Origin: Taudactylus pleione
Lineage: Eukaryota > Chordata > Amphibia > Anura > Myobatrachidae
Length of the DNA stretch: 64,000 nt
NCBI GenBank assembly: GCA_031769625.1
Contig: JAUIMM010000115.1
Span: forward strand, 15,546,501-15,610,500
Direction: 5' to 3'
The position numbers and the translations under genes are program-made. Under the pieces are notes generated by a model, which ran no database searches, was not told the origin of the DNA, and worked only from the letters and a program-made list of their open reading frames with translations. Each line of letters opens with the position of its first letter. The first letter of the stretch is position 1. Below are positions 1 through 12,514 of the stretch, one piece after another.

Positions 1-589
1 GAATTATAACAGTGTTTATCACAGTGGACACTTTGTATAATATAAACATTACAAGTAACTGTTCTTGACATATCTACTCACACAGATATAATTATTTGCT
101 TGATTCATCTAACTTTGAATTAGGGGTGAGCGGGTTCGGATTTCTGAAATCCGAGCCCCCCCGAGCCGAGGCCGATCCGAGTCAGGCTCGACTTTTCCCG
201 CCTGACTCTGATCTGAAATCGAGGCAAAACGTCGTCATCCCGCCTTCCGGGTCTCGCGGGTTTTGGATCCTATATAAGGTACCCGTGTCGGCGCCATTTT
301 CTCACAGTGAAGAGGGAGGGTGGGAGTTAGGGCTGTGTAGTGTAGTGCAGTGTTGTGCTGTGCTGTGCTGCACTGTGCTGCTGTTGTTCATAGGGGCTGT
401 GTCCACTACTTCAAAGTCCATAGGGGCTGGCTGGACTGTGTTGTGCAGTCAGTTGTCCATAGGGGCTGTGTCCACTCCAAAGTCCTGTGCAGTGTCCCAG
501 TCCTAAAGGGGTGCTGTAGTGTTGTCCAGGGGGTGCTCTGTCCGTCGGGTGCTCCCCCCAAGTGCTAAAAAAAAAATAATATTTTTTCT

Positions 590-1250
590 GTGTTTGTGAA
601 TTGTGTGCACTGTGGCTGCACGTGCATCAACAAAGGAGCAGCGCCAAGCATGCGCCTGTGTTCCATAAGTAAAAGGCCAGCTGGCTTGTCCGTTAAAGGG
701 TGCTGTAACCCCCAAAGGGCACTCCAAACAAAATAAAAATATATATTTTTTTGTGTTTGTGAATTGTGTGTGCAGTAGCCGCACATGCATCAACAAAGTA
801 GTGCCAAGCGTGCGCCTGTGTCCCATAAATAAAGGGCCGGCTGGATTGACCGCTAAAGGGTGCTGTAACCCCCAAAGGGCACTCCAAACAAAATAAAAAA
901 AAATTTCTGTGTTTGTGAATTGTGTACACTGTGGCTGCACGTGCATCAACGAAGGAGAAGCGCCAAGCGTGTGCCTATGTGCCACATGGGTAAAAGGCCG
1001 GCTGGCTTGTCCGTTAAAGGGTGCTGTAACCCCCAAAGGGCACGCCAAACAAAATAAAATATTTTCTGTGTTTGTGAATTGTGTGCACTGTAGCCGCACG
1101 TGCATCAACAAAGGAGCAGCGCCAAGCGTGCGCCTGTGTCCCATAAGTAAAGAGCCGGCTGGCTCATTTCTTAAAGGGTGGTGTAACCCACAAAGTGCAC
1201 TACTCTCCAGCAAAAATAAAATATTTTCTGTGTTTGTGTGCGCCTTAGCC
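590..1250. repeat. Tandem ~160 bp repeat inside the hAT element
   Basis: The motif gtgtttgtgaattgtgt recurs at 590, 753, 909 and 1068, with a partial copy at 1230, giving units of 163, 156, 159 and 162 bp. Each unit carries a conserved block around gctgcacgtgcatcaac and ends in a run of aaataaaa followed by tctgtg. A long minus-strand open frame crosses the array only because the units repeat. Confidence 0.85.
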
Positions 1251-1275
1251 GCACGTATATATCAAAATAACATAA

Positions 1276-1650
1276 ATGGAGGACCAAACTTTCTCCGATA
1301 GAAATAAAATAGGGAAAGATCAAGAACCACTTCCTCCTAGTGCTGTTGCTGCTGCTGGGAGTTGTTCATCATCCCAGAGAGGAAGTAGGAACACCACTAC
1401 TTTTACTAAACAATTGACCCTCCAACAGTCCTTAGCGAGGAGGATGAAGTACGACAGCAGTCATCCTGAAGCAAAACGTATAACTGAGGCCTTGACTGCT
1501 ATGTTGGTGTTAGACGTGCGTCCGGTATCCGCCATTAGTGCAGTGGGATTTAGACAATTGATGGAGGTAGTGTGTCCCCGGTTCCAAATCCCATCTAGAT
1601 TCCACCTGCATCCTCAAAGCAGCAGCGACAAGCGTGCGTCTGTCTGTTAA
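1276..1650 (+). pseudogene. hAT transposase N-terminal fragment
   Basis: A 124-codon open frame. The first ~45 residues are a low-complexity serine/alanine-rich leader. Residues ~50-108 match the region just before the catalytic core of ZBED-type hAT transposases: a helical KRITEALTAMLVLDVRPVS-like stretch, then VGFRQLMEV and CPRFQIPSR, where family members read GFRxLxxxLEPRYxIPSR. After IPSR the frame leaves the family and runs into the element's right arm, so the DDE core and dimerisation domain are missing. It is probably a relic of the autonomous parent. Whether the fragment is still expressed cannot be seen. Confidence 0.7.
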
Positions 1651-1945
1651 AGGGTGGTGTAACCCTCAAAGTGCGCTCCACAAACAATAAAAAAATTATT
1701 TTTTTTTTCTCTTTGTGAAAATGAGGTTAATAATAGCATAGGAGCAGAAAAATCAACACATTCTGTAATTTTAGCTGTTTTTATGCTTTTTTAAAAAAAA
1801 AATACAGATCCAAAACACAAAACCCAGAACCCAAAACACCGAAGGGTGGTTTTGGCAAAACCAATCCAGATCCAAAATACGAAGAAAGATCCAGATCCAA
1901 AACACAAAACACGAAAAGTGGCTGGTGCACACCCCTACTTTGAAT

Positions 1946-3580
1946 ACGTATTGGATAAATGACTAGAACGAGGATTCCAGGATATTGATATCTTTATTAT
2001 TTTCGGGACAATATTGACACACAAAGAAATTTAATATTATTTTATTACTTTTAATATATTCTCATATTTCACGTTGGAAGTTTATTTACATTTTAGTAAA
2101 ATGAATTAAAAGTTATATTTTATAATCATCTTTAGTGCGCCAACAAAGAGGACACTCTTTTCTCTTCTTGCGTTTTGATATATCAATGTCCTTGGCAGCA
2201 CCCCCATTATCTTTACAAATAATATCATTTGAAAATAATTAAATTGGGGTATTTGTGTTACTAGCTTATATATACCACTAGTGCAAAAGTCCTTTCCATT
2301 TTTCCCTTTCCCTATTCATGTAACGTATGGGAGTAACTGATGATCAGCAATTTGCTCCTAAATGCAAGAAAAGAGATGAAAATGGTCATTCAGACAAGTT
2401 TGTTAAATGTTTGATCTAAACAATTTGTTCAAACAACAGTTTTTGTCCATTTTCTGGCGTTTGGGAGCAAATTGCTGATTGTCATTTGCTTTCATTCCTT
2501 ACCAGATTTTCATTCCAACCAATCAACTAGTTGGATGGTTGAACAGAAAATCTTTACGTGTGTATGCAGCTTAAGAAGTAGCTTACAACAATAAAAAGGT
2601 CATAAGAGTTAGCAAATCAAAAATAATAATTGCAACAGCATATCTTAATTAGACTGAACTAATACTTAAATATGACTTTACCACCTATACATAAAAATAC
2701 CCCTATTTATCCCCTAAACAATTGTACTTGGCTATTTATATTGGTAAATTGTCCCAGCTGGTAGTCTCTACTATGTCTAGGTTCCTAAACCTATAATATT
2801 TTAGAAGGTATATATATATATCAGTTACTGTTAGAAAATTATAAATACAAATATCTGTTAGATGGCAATCTATTCTTGCATCTGATGTTGGTACACTTTT
2901 TTTTTTTAATGAGGCAATAGAATTTGTCCCAGATCAAGAAAGTATATTCTTTAGTACTTCCCAACAGATTAGTGACAGATATCCTTTATTATCAGCCGCT
3001 AATGAGGATTTTGAGGTAGCTTTAGCTGTGGGGATACTGGAATAAATGTATAATTGTGGGATAGTCAGTAGTCCTATGCTCCAAATAAATTCACTGTCAG
3101 ACAGAGTGAAAGAATCAGTGAGTATGGCGTGGTCACAAACAGACCAATGTTGGAGCAGAGGATACCAGGTATAGCTCAAGTGTATGAAATAGACAGAATA
3201 AGGAGAGATGTGATAAAGTACCAACCAATCAGCTCCTAACTGTCATTTTTCAAACAAAAAGACTCCTAGAAAAAGTAAGTAAGTTACTAGTTAGCAACAG
3301 GCTCATGCCTAGGATGTTTTCTTTTAAAGAATTTTTTCGTGGTGGAGGTGGCAAGTTTTCTTTTGATAATATGTACGGATACTCACGTTAGACTTCGTAT
3401 GGTCAGTCTTGTAACAGTTTTGTTTGTCTTCAATCAAAGGATTGCTGCTTATTTAGTATAAAAGTTCATTTATTTGTACAAATGTACATAGAGAGTAGAA
3501 TACTCTTAAATAAACCGTAAACAGAAACATTTTTAAATCTTTTTTAGATAGTGATCTCTGGGGGGAGCTAACATGAACCA
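1946..3580. other. No gene seen; AT-rich, one inverted repeat
   Basis: No coding signal was recognised. A 16 bp inverted repeat (atcagcaatttgctcc at 2343-2358 and its complement at 2464-2479) marks a small MITE-like hairpin. A sequence ending cgtgtgtatgcagct near 2572 resembles the right end of the TTA-type MITE at 25.3 kb, but no left partner was found. Confidence 0.5.
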
Positions 3581-3589
3581 GAGTGGAGG

Positions 3590-3990
3590 GGATGTAGTTT
3601 ATAGACCGGTGGACTAAATGCCACCGGTCTATATCACGACAGCAGAATCCCAACAAGGGACTTAAGATATGTGTCGAAATACCGACGCCTATCTTAATCC
3701 CGATACCGGAATGCCAAAGGATGCCCGACCGATCGAGGTAAGTCTGGCCGTCCTTAGTACTTAGCCGCGCGGAGTTTAAGTTTAAGCACTCCCGGGGTGA
3801 CTTAAGGTTAGGTACCCCCCGGAAAGGGTTAGGCAAGGGTAAGGGGGGTTAAGGTTAGGCACCACTGAGGGGAGGTTGGGTTTAGGGGGGGGGGGTTAGG
3901 TTTAAGCACCCTCCTGAGAGTTTTAGGGTTAGGCACCCTTAAGGGTGAGGGTTGAGGGGGGGTAGAAGGGTGGGGTTAGGATACTTGCAT
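3590..3990. repeat. Dispersed repeat with TTAGG-like minisatellite, copy 1
   Basis: It begins with a hairpin (tagaccggtgg / ccaccggtcta), then a GC-rich part built of ccga/cggg palindromes with a gaggtaagt junction, and continues into irregular ggttagg / tttaggcacc units of roughly 20-40 bp. The same order (ccgg-palindrome part, ggtaagt, TTAGG-type array) is seen at 22.54-22.96 kb and 40.14-40.37 kb, so this is an interspersed family rather than a telomere. Confidence 0.65.
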
Positions 3991-4224
3991 GCTCCTTCGG
4001 GATTCTCCTCTGTTGGGCTTCCGGCATAGGCATTTCATCCAGGTAGCTATTGAGCTGCCGAGATTGCATACCCAACCCAAGTGGAGAATGAGCAGCTAAT
4101 AAGTTACTGTATATATAAAACACTGGGACCGGTTTCCAGGTATATTAAAAAAAAATATTTTAAAGGTCATATCTGATCTCTGGGATGTAGCAAAAAGGGA
4201 TTCCTCCAGACAGCACCTCCTCCT

Positions 4225-4265
4225 GAGCCAACGCGTTTCGAGAAACAATCTCTTTTTCAAGTCTT
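4225..4265 (-). ncRNA. Hammerhead-ribozyme-like motif, degenerate
   Basis: On the minus strand the order is cttgaaaaa, a GAGA/TCTC stem with a TTGTT loop, then GAAACGCGTT. This is the layout of the small hammerhead motifs of Penelope-like retroelements (CUGANGA, helix II, GAAA, very short palindromic helix III). The first core block departs from CUGANGA, so cleavage activity is doubtful. Confidence 0.3.
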
Positions 4266-4324
4266 GGGGGTCTATGTACTAAGCCTTGGAGGGAGATAAA
4301 GTGGATGGACCAACACTTTTTTAG

Positions 4325-4611
4325 GGTATCCTGTGTAAAAAAAATTTTTTGGACATAGTTTACCTCTGGGGGACTGTCCAAGGGGTGCTTGGTGGGTTCT
4401 GGAAGGTTGTACCCCAAAACCCCAATTCTGCACTTTCTTCCGACACCTATTCATAGGTGAAAACTTTTCGCTGGTTCTTTTGCATTGACTTTTCGCACCT
4501 GCGATAAGTTTCCGCAATTGAATACGGAGATAACTTCAGATTGGCGAAATGACGTCATCGGCGAAAAAGTATCGCCGATAGTGGCTTTTTGTCGGCAATT
4601 GAATATGGCCC
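4325..4611. mobile_element. Partial copy of GGGC..ATTCAATT MITE family
   Basis: It ends gcaattgaatatggccc, matching the terminal repeat of the copies at 6.85, 14.3 and 46.6 kb, and shares their internal text (an a-rich block, ggggactgtcc, ccccaaaaccccaattctgcac, then several gcgaaaa / ttttcgc blocks). The left end is missing; other repetitive sequence joins near 4325. Confidence 0.6.
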
Positions 4612-5574
4612 TTAGTCTGCTCAAGGGAGAGGATAAATCCAGACAGGACCATGGCAATAACTGAGCTTCAGAATAAAAATGATAGTCACAAAGTAAACGT
4701 TGAACAAAAGTGTATGTCCATTTATATTTTGCCTGTCTCTCTCTTTATTTTAGTAGGACATATAAAGTTTGAAAGTTTAACTCCTTAGCCATATACATTC
4801 CAGTAGGTTGTCTCTTGCGTTCAGTTTGTCTTTTACTTTTATGTAGTCACTATATATCCTTTTTTATTTTGATTTGAGGAGTAACCCCTCCCATCTGTGA
4901 TGATATTTTTCTTTTTCTTATATTTAGATAGTTACAAACTAAGCAAGTTGACTGTTACATTTTCTACTAACAAAAGCATATATTTTGTGTAGTAACTGTT
5001 CCACATTACTGGTCCTTTGGAGACACTTACTTAAAATGTTTATAATAATATGAGATTACTAACACATTTTGCTAAATGATTTATACATTGTGAGTGACCA
5101 ATTCATCTAATTTTTATATTCTTAATAATAATAATTGTATTTTTATTTAAACGTTTACCTTTTATCAATGTAAAATCTAGAAAGTGACATTAATTACAAG
5201 AGACTGTTAACAGGGAAGGTACAGAAAACAGGGAAAAAGCAAAACTGTTTACTTCTGGGGTAGTGACAAGGGTGGATGGGAAGGATGTAGGAAAGAACAT
5301 AAGATCTGCACAAGCATTCATCAAAAACACCAAAAAATAGAATACAATGTTTAATATAGATGACTAAAATCTAACAAAAATCGAAAGATTGTAAGTTTTT
5401 TTTTTTTTTTTAAATCGTCTTTCAAATCAATTGGCTTGCTAGGGGCAAATAATTAAATGAAGTAGGGAAGTTTCTTAACTTCTTAAAAGGACCGTTAAGA
5501 AAAGGGATTGAGTTATTGATGTTGCACATGACCAAGGCCTCAAAAGCTTTGCGTATCAGAGTACACTTTAACTT
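4612..5574. other. No gene or recognisable repeat
   Basis: AT-rich sequence with scattered homopolymer runs. Nothing supportable was seen on either strand. Confidence 0.5.
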
Positions 5575-8500
5575 TTATTTTATATTTTTCTAAATTGTTT
5601 TTATTGAAGCAATGAACAATGGTCATATTAATGACAGTTGTTTTACGATAATTGCCATACAGCAAAATAAGTGCAAGACAATGACATCATGGTACAATGT
5701 GGGAACAATAATGAAACATAATATGAACATAGCAAGACAGTCCACAACATTATGTCCCAACAGAGACAGAAAAAAATATAAGAAAAAAGATAAAAGGACC
5801 ATATATTTGCAGAACATAAAAAATTAAGGAAAGTATATTTGTCATCTAATCTTCGCTTTTCTATCTTTTTCCACGTAAATCAATAGACCTAAATAAGGTC
5901 CTTAGAAAATATTATAAACACATCAAAAGAAAGGATTACTAAAAATAGGAAAACAAGAGGAGGGGAATGGAGATAATAGCGAAAAGGAGAAGGGAAGGAA
6001 AAAAGAAAGGGAAGCAGTAAGCCCTGAAGAAGTAGGGTCCAAAGACTACAGTAATGGTTACAGTGAAACTCTACCTAGTCATAGAATTATCAGATTAAAA
6101 TCAGGGATCACATAACATTCGGGAGGTTTCATGCCATTGTGTGGTTTGAAAGCATGTACAAATTTAGAACCATCTGGTAAGTTATCGATCTAGCTTTCCA
6201 AAATTTAAAAGAATTTTTAAACTCTAGTCTCCTTGAGGAGAAAGGCCTAAATTGCAGGACATTTTAATTATGAAAAAAAGTTTTTCCTTAAAAAGGGCAA
6301 TGGAGGGCAGGAGAGGAGGTAACCATTGCAGCACGATACATTTGCGGGCAACCATAGAAAATAATAGTAATAATAAGTTTCCAGCTATCATGGGTCTTCT
6401 GAATATCTGAGCTAAAGTACACCCAACACTGCTCATTCTGCGGTTAATGGAAGAAAGTTTATCAAGTCTGGGCCCAAAATCTTTTAATCCAGCGTCAATA
6501 CTAAAAACAATGGAACAGCATGGCAGGATAAACTGCACACTTAAGACATTTACTGTAGGTGAATCAGCAATCCCAATCACGTTAGTTCTACTCTATAAAA
6601 TATTTTATACAATGGGATGTTGCTGGTAAGGTGCTCAATGAGTTATAGAGGGTGGTTAAGAATTTAGAAGTCTGAAGATGTGGAAACTGCTCCTGCCACA
6701 TTGTGATACCTGTATAAAAATCACGAGAGAAGATGGGGGTTCGTATGAGAGAAAAATAATAGGAGATTCCTCTAGAGGGTTGGTGTATAAGCTCTTCAAC
6801 TAACTCATTTTCCAAATCAGTTGAAGTAAGATTGGGAAGGACCATACTGACATTGGGCCATATTCAATTTGAGGCGTCATCAGAGGTATTGCAAGTGAAG
6901 AATTATTGCACGCGTCCCCGCATATCCCCGTATTCAATTTGGAATCGGCGAAAACTGGATCTGGCGAAAAGGTAATGTGCGAAAAGTCCTGTGATTTTTG
7001 GGGAAATCAGCCTGACACCCCCCAAAAGATGGTCTGACATGGGGGATAACTATGGGTACCCCCGAATAGCCCTGCTAAAGGTATTGAGGTTTTTAAATGG
7101 TCTCAATAGGTGCTTTTTAGCACCTTTGAGATAGTGGTGAAGAATAGCATTTAGCAACTTTTTTTTTTTTAAGAAATAACTAGTCCCATCAAATTTGGGG
7201 TACTTGAAAATGGATGAAAGCATATTTTTAAGTGGGTAAAGTGAAGTTGTAAAAATCGTGAAATATCGACCTTCCGCAAGCACCTGCAATCAAAAAAATG
7301 CATTGGGCATACTTGGGGACCCCCCTGGAGTCTATTTCGCTGGTTTAAAAGTTTATTCCCCCCTTTTTTTTTTTTTTATTACCCCCAAAGTGAAAGTACC
7401 TTTTTTGGGGTGTCCTGTGGTATTTTTTTATTTATTTTTTAGGGGCCTGTCCAATTCAGCACTTGTTCTCGCCACCTACTGTATTCAATGGTGATACTTT
7501 TTCGCTGGGTTCGAACCTCTGACTTTCCGCACCTGCGAAAAATCATCCAAATTGAATAAGGGGATAAGTGAGAATAGCGAAAACGACGTCTTCGGCGATA
7601 AAGTATTGCCGATAACGCGTTTTCGCTCCAAATTGAGTATGGCCCATAGTGTTGTGCCTGAAGGAAGTCAAAGTGTGAGTCCGTATTACATAAAATGTTT
7701 AAATTTTTTGTGCTAAGGTCAGGGGTCTGCGAGTTGTGCGATCTACCAGCCTTCTAATTGAAGATATGCCTGCAGTCGACCAGGACACAAAAGGCAAGGT
7801 TGCAAGTCCATTTTGAAAAGCAGGGTTACCCAACAGAGGAAGGAGCAATGAAAAGAAGGTGGTCAACTGCCAGGACTTTCTCAACTTAAAGCACACTGTT
7901 CTCGTGGTCATCAGTTGTCCAAATCAAAAGGGGGGATGTCCTCCTTTGTCATATGCTAAAGTGCTGTTAAATTGATCACGGGCAACAGTTTCTGTTCCAG
8001 GTCAAAGTGAGCGTACAGATTTTTTGAAGAGCGCCAAGGTTTAATATTGTGGCAGACGGCTGCTTGGGGAAGGTGAGGAAAATTAATGCCACCTTTTACA
8101 ATTTTTTTTTTGCAATATTTAAGAATAATTTGTGGTTTGATATCATTCCAGATAAAGTGACGAAATGCCGAATTGAGCAATTGGTCATCTCTAGTAGCCA
8201 ACAATAGGGGTAAAACCTGTACCGGATATAAAAGCTTTGGGAAAGATGCCATCTTTATGAGATGAGCTCACCCCCAAGAAAGAAAGTTACAGATTTTGCC
8301 AGTTCTTGAGTTCAGTCGTGACTTTAGATATAATTTTTTGGGGGATAAAGCCATAGCCCCTGACTTCTGTTAATCATGAAGCCAGAAACTCAGTTAAATT
8401 GGGAAATGTTATTTATCACTCCTAGATAACATTCCTGAGGATTAGAGAGAAAAAAGTAGCAGTCTGTGAATGCCAGCAGCTTCAAAAAACACTTACCAAT

Positions 8501-8960
8501 GGAGATGTCCTTACAATCATCAAATGACTGCACAATTTGTATCAAAGGGTCTAGGGCCAGGTTAAACAGAAGGGGAGATAATGGGCAAACTTGCCTCGTG
8601 CCACTAGACATCTTGATAGAGTCCCCTTTCAAGTCATTAAAATGCAGACTAGTATTAGGATTAGTATAAAAAAGGAATATTAAATGAATAAATGAGGCCC
8701 CAAAGTCCCTCTCTGCCAGGACCCGGTACAAATGAGGCCATGAGATATATTATCGAAGACCTTTTCGGCATCAAGGCACAGTAAGATGTTATGAGATGAC
8801 CTAGAAGCCTTCGATGCCACAATAGTTGACCTAATGCCTAAAATAGATTGATGATTAGTAGTAAAACCCAGTTGATGATAAGTTAAAAAGGAAGGCATCA
8901 AAGATTGAAGGTGGTAAGAAACTATTTTTGATAAAAGTTACACTTTAACTTCTTATTAAC
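5575..8960 (-). pseudogene. L1/Tx1-type LINE, 3' part of ORF2 and 3' end, interrupted
   Basis: Read on the minus strand from 8.95 kb downward, frameshifted pieces follow the L1 ORF2 order. A palm segment at 8901-8760 has GFTTNHQ and LCLDAEKVFDNISHG, like the L1 LxLDAEKAFDxV motif. Next comes SSGTRQVCPLSPLLFNLALDPL at ~8610-8550, the L1 GTRQGCPLSPLLF box. Then LLAFTD (where the active site xADD is expected), the PKLLY..FIWN..KP thumb-like region at 8252-8050, and a C-terminal part at 7911-7700. After the MITE at 6855-7645 the frame resumes at 6845-6230. An AATAAAAA signal on the minus strand near 5600 marks the likely 3' end. Stops, shifts and the lost catalytic DD make it dead. The 5' half is absent. 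Confidence 0.8.
6855..7645. mobile_element. MITE of the GGGC..ATTCAATT family, nested in LINE
   Basis: Terminal inverted repeats read GGGCCATATTCAATTTG (left) and GGGCCATACTCAATTTG (right). The element interrupts LINE coding sequence that resumes on both sides. Subterminal regions carry gcgaaaa/ttttcgc blocks, and the interior has tgcaatcaaaaaaatgc and gtacttgaaaatgg blocks shared with the copies at 14.3 and 46.6 kb. Flanks are att and ata, so a clean target duplication is not visible here. Confidence 0.75.
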
Positions 8961-10190
8961 CAAAATGTAATATTAATTGGCTTAAATCAAGACAAAAAGA
9001 TCATTGGTTGAAGAAATTACGAACTAGGGTTTATCTAGCTGGTTGGATGATCTGAGAGAAGGGTGTGATTAGGAGTCGGGCTTAAATACCAAATTTACCT
9101 AGTGGTCTGATTAAAAGGATATTCTGGTTACTAGGCTCAGAAGTTGGGCTCTGTCAGCAGATGTGGTAGAAAGATCTGTATGCTAACAGCACAAATACCA
9201 ATATTTATTAACATTTACTTAGTGTGTAGTGGCAGAATATTCTGCTGCACTTTATAATTGGGAACAAAATAGTTATAACACATAACTATGTTAAAACAAA
9301 TAGACAATGAAACAAGAGGGCTATGGTCGCAAACTTACAATGTACAGATGTGTCCTCATACACTATTGTTGCAGTTACACCAAGCTGATTTTGCCTTTAA
9401 CATGCTTGCTGCTTTAAAACTAAGGGAATTCCGTATTCCTGCAGAGGTGCCGGCTCGCACTCTATTACATTTAGCCCATTATTTTAACTAATATTGTGCC
9501 TTGTGTGTGTGTATATGTATGTATATACGAAAAACAAGAGTGAGAACACAGCGCCTTATAGTGTAGTAGTATTGAACTACAGAATTTTTTTTCAAAAGGC
9601 CTATATATATGCGTACCCTTAGGATTGTATATACAAACTGGTGAGGAGATCCAAGAATCCTTCTATATGTCTGCATATACAATCCCTGTAGATTGAATTA
9701 GGGTTAATTAGAATATTCATTACCCTTAACAGGAGCTGATTACTCATTGAATTATTATCAATAATAAATAATAATACTCATTTACACTTCAAAGGACGTT
9801 TATATTGTTCTTTTTTGTCCTTAGTAGATTTCTATGTTATATCTACACATCACTCTCTGGGGAGAACTTCCTTTAAAGGTGTATATTAAACGTTTTATTC
9901 ACACTAATCATTCCATCATCATCCATATATAAACAATTATCTGTCATAAGAGTGCCCCTACAAAGGCATATTTGTCCTTTTCCTCTGCTTCTTGCAGAAA
10001 GTACTTTTATATGTGTTTAGCACAAACCTTTAGGGTGCACCACCAACTTAGTCATCCCAAAAAATGTTTTATTGTGATGAACCATGATGTTGGTATCAAT
10101 TATGTAATAGCAATTTTCCATTCATTTCAATTGTATTACTAGTGCGTACTCACGACTTTGTCGTATATAGACATTTTTAATCCGCCACAT
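8961..10190. other. No gene seen
   Basis: AT-rich sequence with short tg/ta runs around 9500-9530. Short open frames have no recognisable motif. Confidence 0.5.
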
Positions 10191-10194
10191 ATAT

Positions 10195-10236
10195 CGTCAA
10201 TGTTTCGGTTCTGCATGAGAACCTTTCTCAAGACAG
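10195..10236 (-). ncRNA. Hammerhead-ribozyme-like motif, degenerate
   Basis: The minus strand reads cttgagaaa, then a perfect 6 bp stem GGTTCT/AGAACC with a CATGC loop, then GAAACATTGAC. The stem and GAAA block fit a hammerhead of the Penelope-associated type, but the first core block is CUUGAGA instead of CUGANGA. Confidence 0.3.
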
Positions 10237-10964
10237 GTGTGATAAGCAATGTGAACGCTGATTAAAGACAATAGCAATACATCTGTGGATAAAGTAAAAA
10301 AAATAATCATGACCGTGTCTAACAGGCTCCACATAAATAAAAAAATAAATCAAAAGGAAAACAAAAAATGTTGCTCATGCCTCTCAGTGGTGAATATATG
10401 CTAGAAATAAGGTAAGTTCACTGTAATTTAAGCTTCATCACAATGTAAAGGTTATGGTATTGAATCATGTAAATATGACCTAAATCGCTGTCAATACAGT
10501 AGGTTTAATATTCAAACCGAAGATAGGAACAGAGGCAACATTATATATAACATAGGGCTATATTAATAAAGATGGAATGACATGGTTCATTAATACACTC
10601 ATCCAACGGTAAACTGAACAATCGTGCACAACAAGATGGGGCTTATAAATATAAGCACCATCGCATCAGTGGAGCTATGGCATAAAATCATGTCAATATG
10701 ACCTAAATAACTAAAAAAGGTTACATGAACAAGTGAGAAAAGGTATAACACGTTATACAGCATAGGTCTATACAGATTAAGATACTATGGCGCATTTAGT
10801 TTGGCATTATAGGCGCACATGTGTTACATATAGCGACCGCTCATTGGTTACATGTGGGTCCCAGCCAATGAGCAACCGCTACATGTAAAGCAGCCGCTTG
10901 TTGGTTAGCAGTCCATGGGAAATACAGATGACAATGATCATCTGTCATTTTGCGTAGTGTAAGT

Positions 10965-12130
10965 ATATGTGATAACATATACTTACACCTGTCTGCCTTG
11001 GATTGGCTCACTCATGTTTTTTTTTGCAAAATGGGGATGCTACGGAGAGCGGCGCGAGGATGATGGGGAGTATGGGATCTTTTTTCCAGGTACTCCCATT
11101 GGATTCTATATGGACAAGGGGACAGACCAGTTGGCAGCTGGTAAGTATGTGTGGGTGAGGTAGGTATGTAATAAAGTTGTACTATACACGGTGTGCGTGT
11201 GTTGTGGTTATTTAACTTTATTTTACAGTGGGGGTACCGGTGCCAGCCGCCTGCTGGCACTTAAAGTTCCACAAATGCCAAAGGGCAGGCATGCTGGCAC
11301 CTGTAGTTCCACTAAAATACAATAGTTTTTAACTATTTTTACAATACTATTACCCCCATACCCACAGCCCAGGGGTGCGGGGAAGAGCCCCAGGCTTCAG
11401 CCTAAGCCAGGGGTTTTGGAAGAGATGGGACCCCTTCTTGGGAAGGGTCCCCACCTGCCCTGAGATCCCCAGCTTAGGTTCACAGGTTTGGGGTGTTAAT
11501 GCTTTGGCCAGGGAGACCCATTGTTAGGGTCTCTTGGCTGTGGCATTACACCCCGGTCGGTTTGGGTCTGGTGCTGGTTTTAAATATAGGGGGACCCCTA
11601 TGCATTTTTTTTCACCCTATTTTTAAAACCAGGATTGGCCCTGCAGCCAGGTGCTGGTTCCTAAATTACAGGGGAACCCTACACGTTTTTTTCTACATAA
11701 TTTTAGGAACCAGCACTGGCTGAGACCCTACATCATTTTATTTTTAAACATTTACCATTACAATACTGATTCAATGCATAAACATACACAAATCATACTG
11801 ATCTGTGTATTTTTTTTTTGCCAAACTTGCAGCTCAAGAGGTGGTCTATTTGAAACTTCTAATTAGCTGCGAGTTTGCAACAATTACACCCAAGATTGTA
11901 ATCTCGTTTCTTAGTAAATTCCCGAGTTGTATCTTTTTCATGAAAAGTACTTTAGAGTTTGGCCGATGGAGAGTTTATTAGAGTCTGCAATCTCACCCGA
12001 GTTTTACAGTGAAAAGAGAGAAATCGCTCCCAAACTTACCCAAATTTATCTTTAGTAAATTTGTGAGTTGAAAAAAATGCCTTAACTCACCCGAGATTGC
12101 CATCCCAACCAAACTCGAATCTTAGTAAAT
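10965..12130. repeat. Interspersed repeat, family uncertain
   Basis: It contains blocks seen again near 27.75-27.85 kb (a ggcatgctggcacctgtagttcca-type block), and ggtgctggttttaaatatag and ggtgctggttcctaaattac as two related units about 80 bp apart. The right part holds several cttagtaaat motifs and ends at agtaaatgtacccctta, which looks like a MITE terminus. No left terminus was identified. Confidence 0.35.
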
Positions 12131-12514
12131 GTACCCCTTAGTCTGCAGCTCCTGCCACATTTTGAGGTTTATTCCTCGTCCTCAGGCAGTCAATACAAAA
12201 TGAAAATACAAACAGGCTAACCTTTAAATAAACACCCTGTGAACAAGACGCAATTTGGCTCCTGGTTCCTGCGGTTGTGACTGTCGGACTTCTGGCTGGA
12301 ACACCAGCCCCGCCCACCCGCCCAGCAACACTCCCACCGTAACCATAACCACGTAGCTTCAACAAATAGTGATTTATCTGTCACCCTTAAACGCTAAAAC
12401 AGAAATCAGTAAGATAAGTTACATTGTAACAGTATAGCAGAATTGCAATAAATGTCATGCCTATTTAGAGTCACTATCTAAGGAGAAAAATCGCTTGAGT
12501 TTATCCTAAAAGTA

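Larger units (their letters stand above)
121..1937. mobile_element. Non-autonomous hAT element, complete, with 8 bp target duplication
   Basis: The element is bounded by the 8 bp direct repeat ctttgaat (113-120 and 1938-1945), the hAT superfamily signature. The ends are inverted repeats: TAGGGGTGAGC on the left and, read from the right, TAGGGGTGTGC. Inside are a left arm rich in ccgag motifs, about four tandem ~160 bp units (590-1229), a short transposase-derived reading frame (1276-1650), and a right arm with repeated atccaaaacac motifs (1800-1915) that resemble the subterminal transposase-binding repeats of hAT elements. It lacks a catalytic domain, so it would need a transposase supplied in trans. 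Confidence 0.88.

Noticed and set aside
503..1213. 236-codon open frame on the minus strand
   Set aside because: It runs through the ~160 bp tandem units of the hAT element; the protein is just the same unit repeated, with no family motif.
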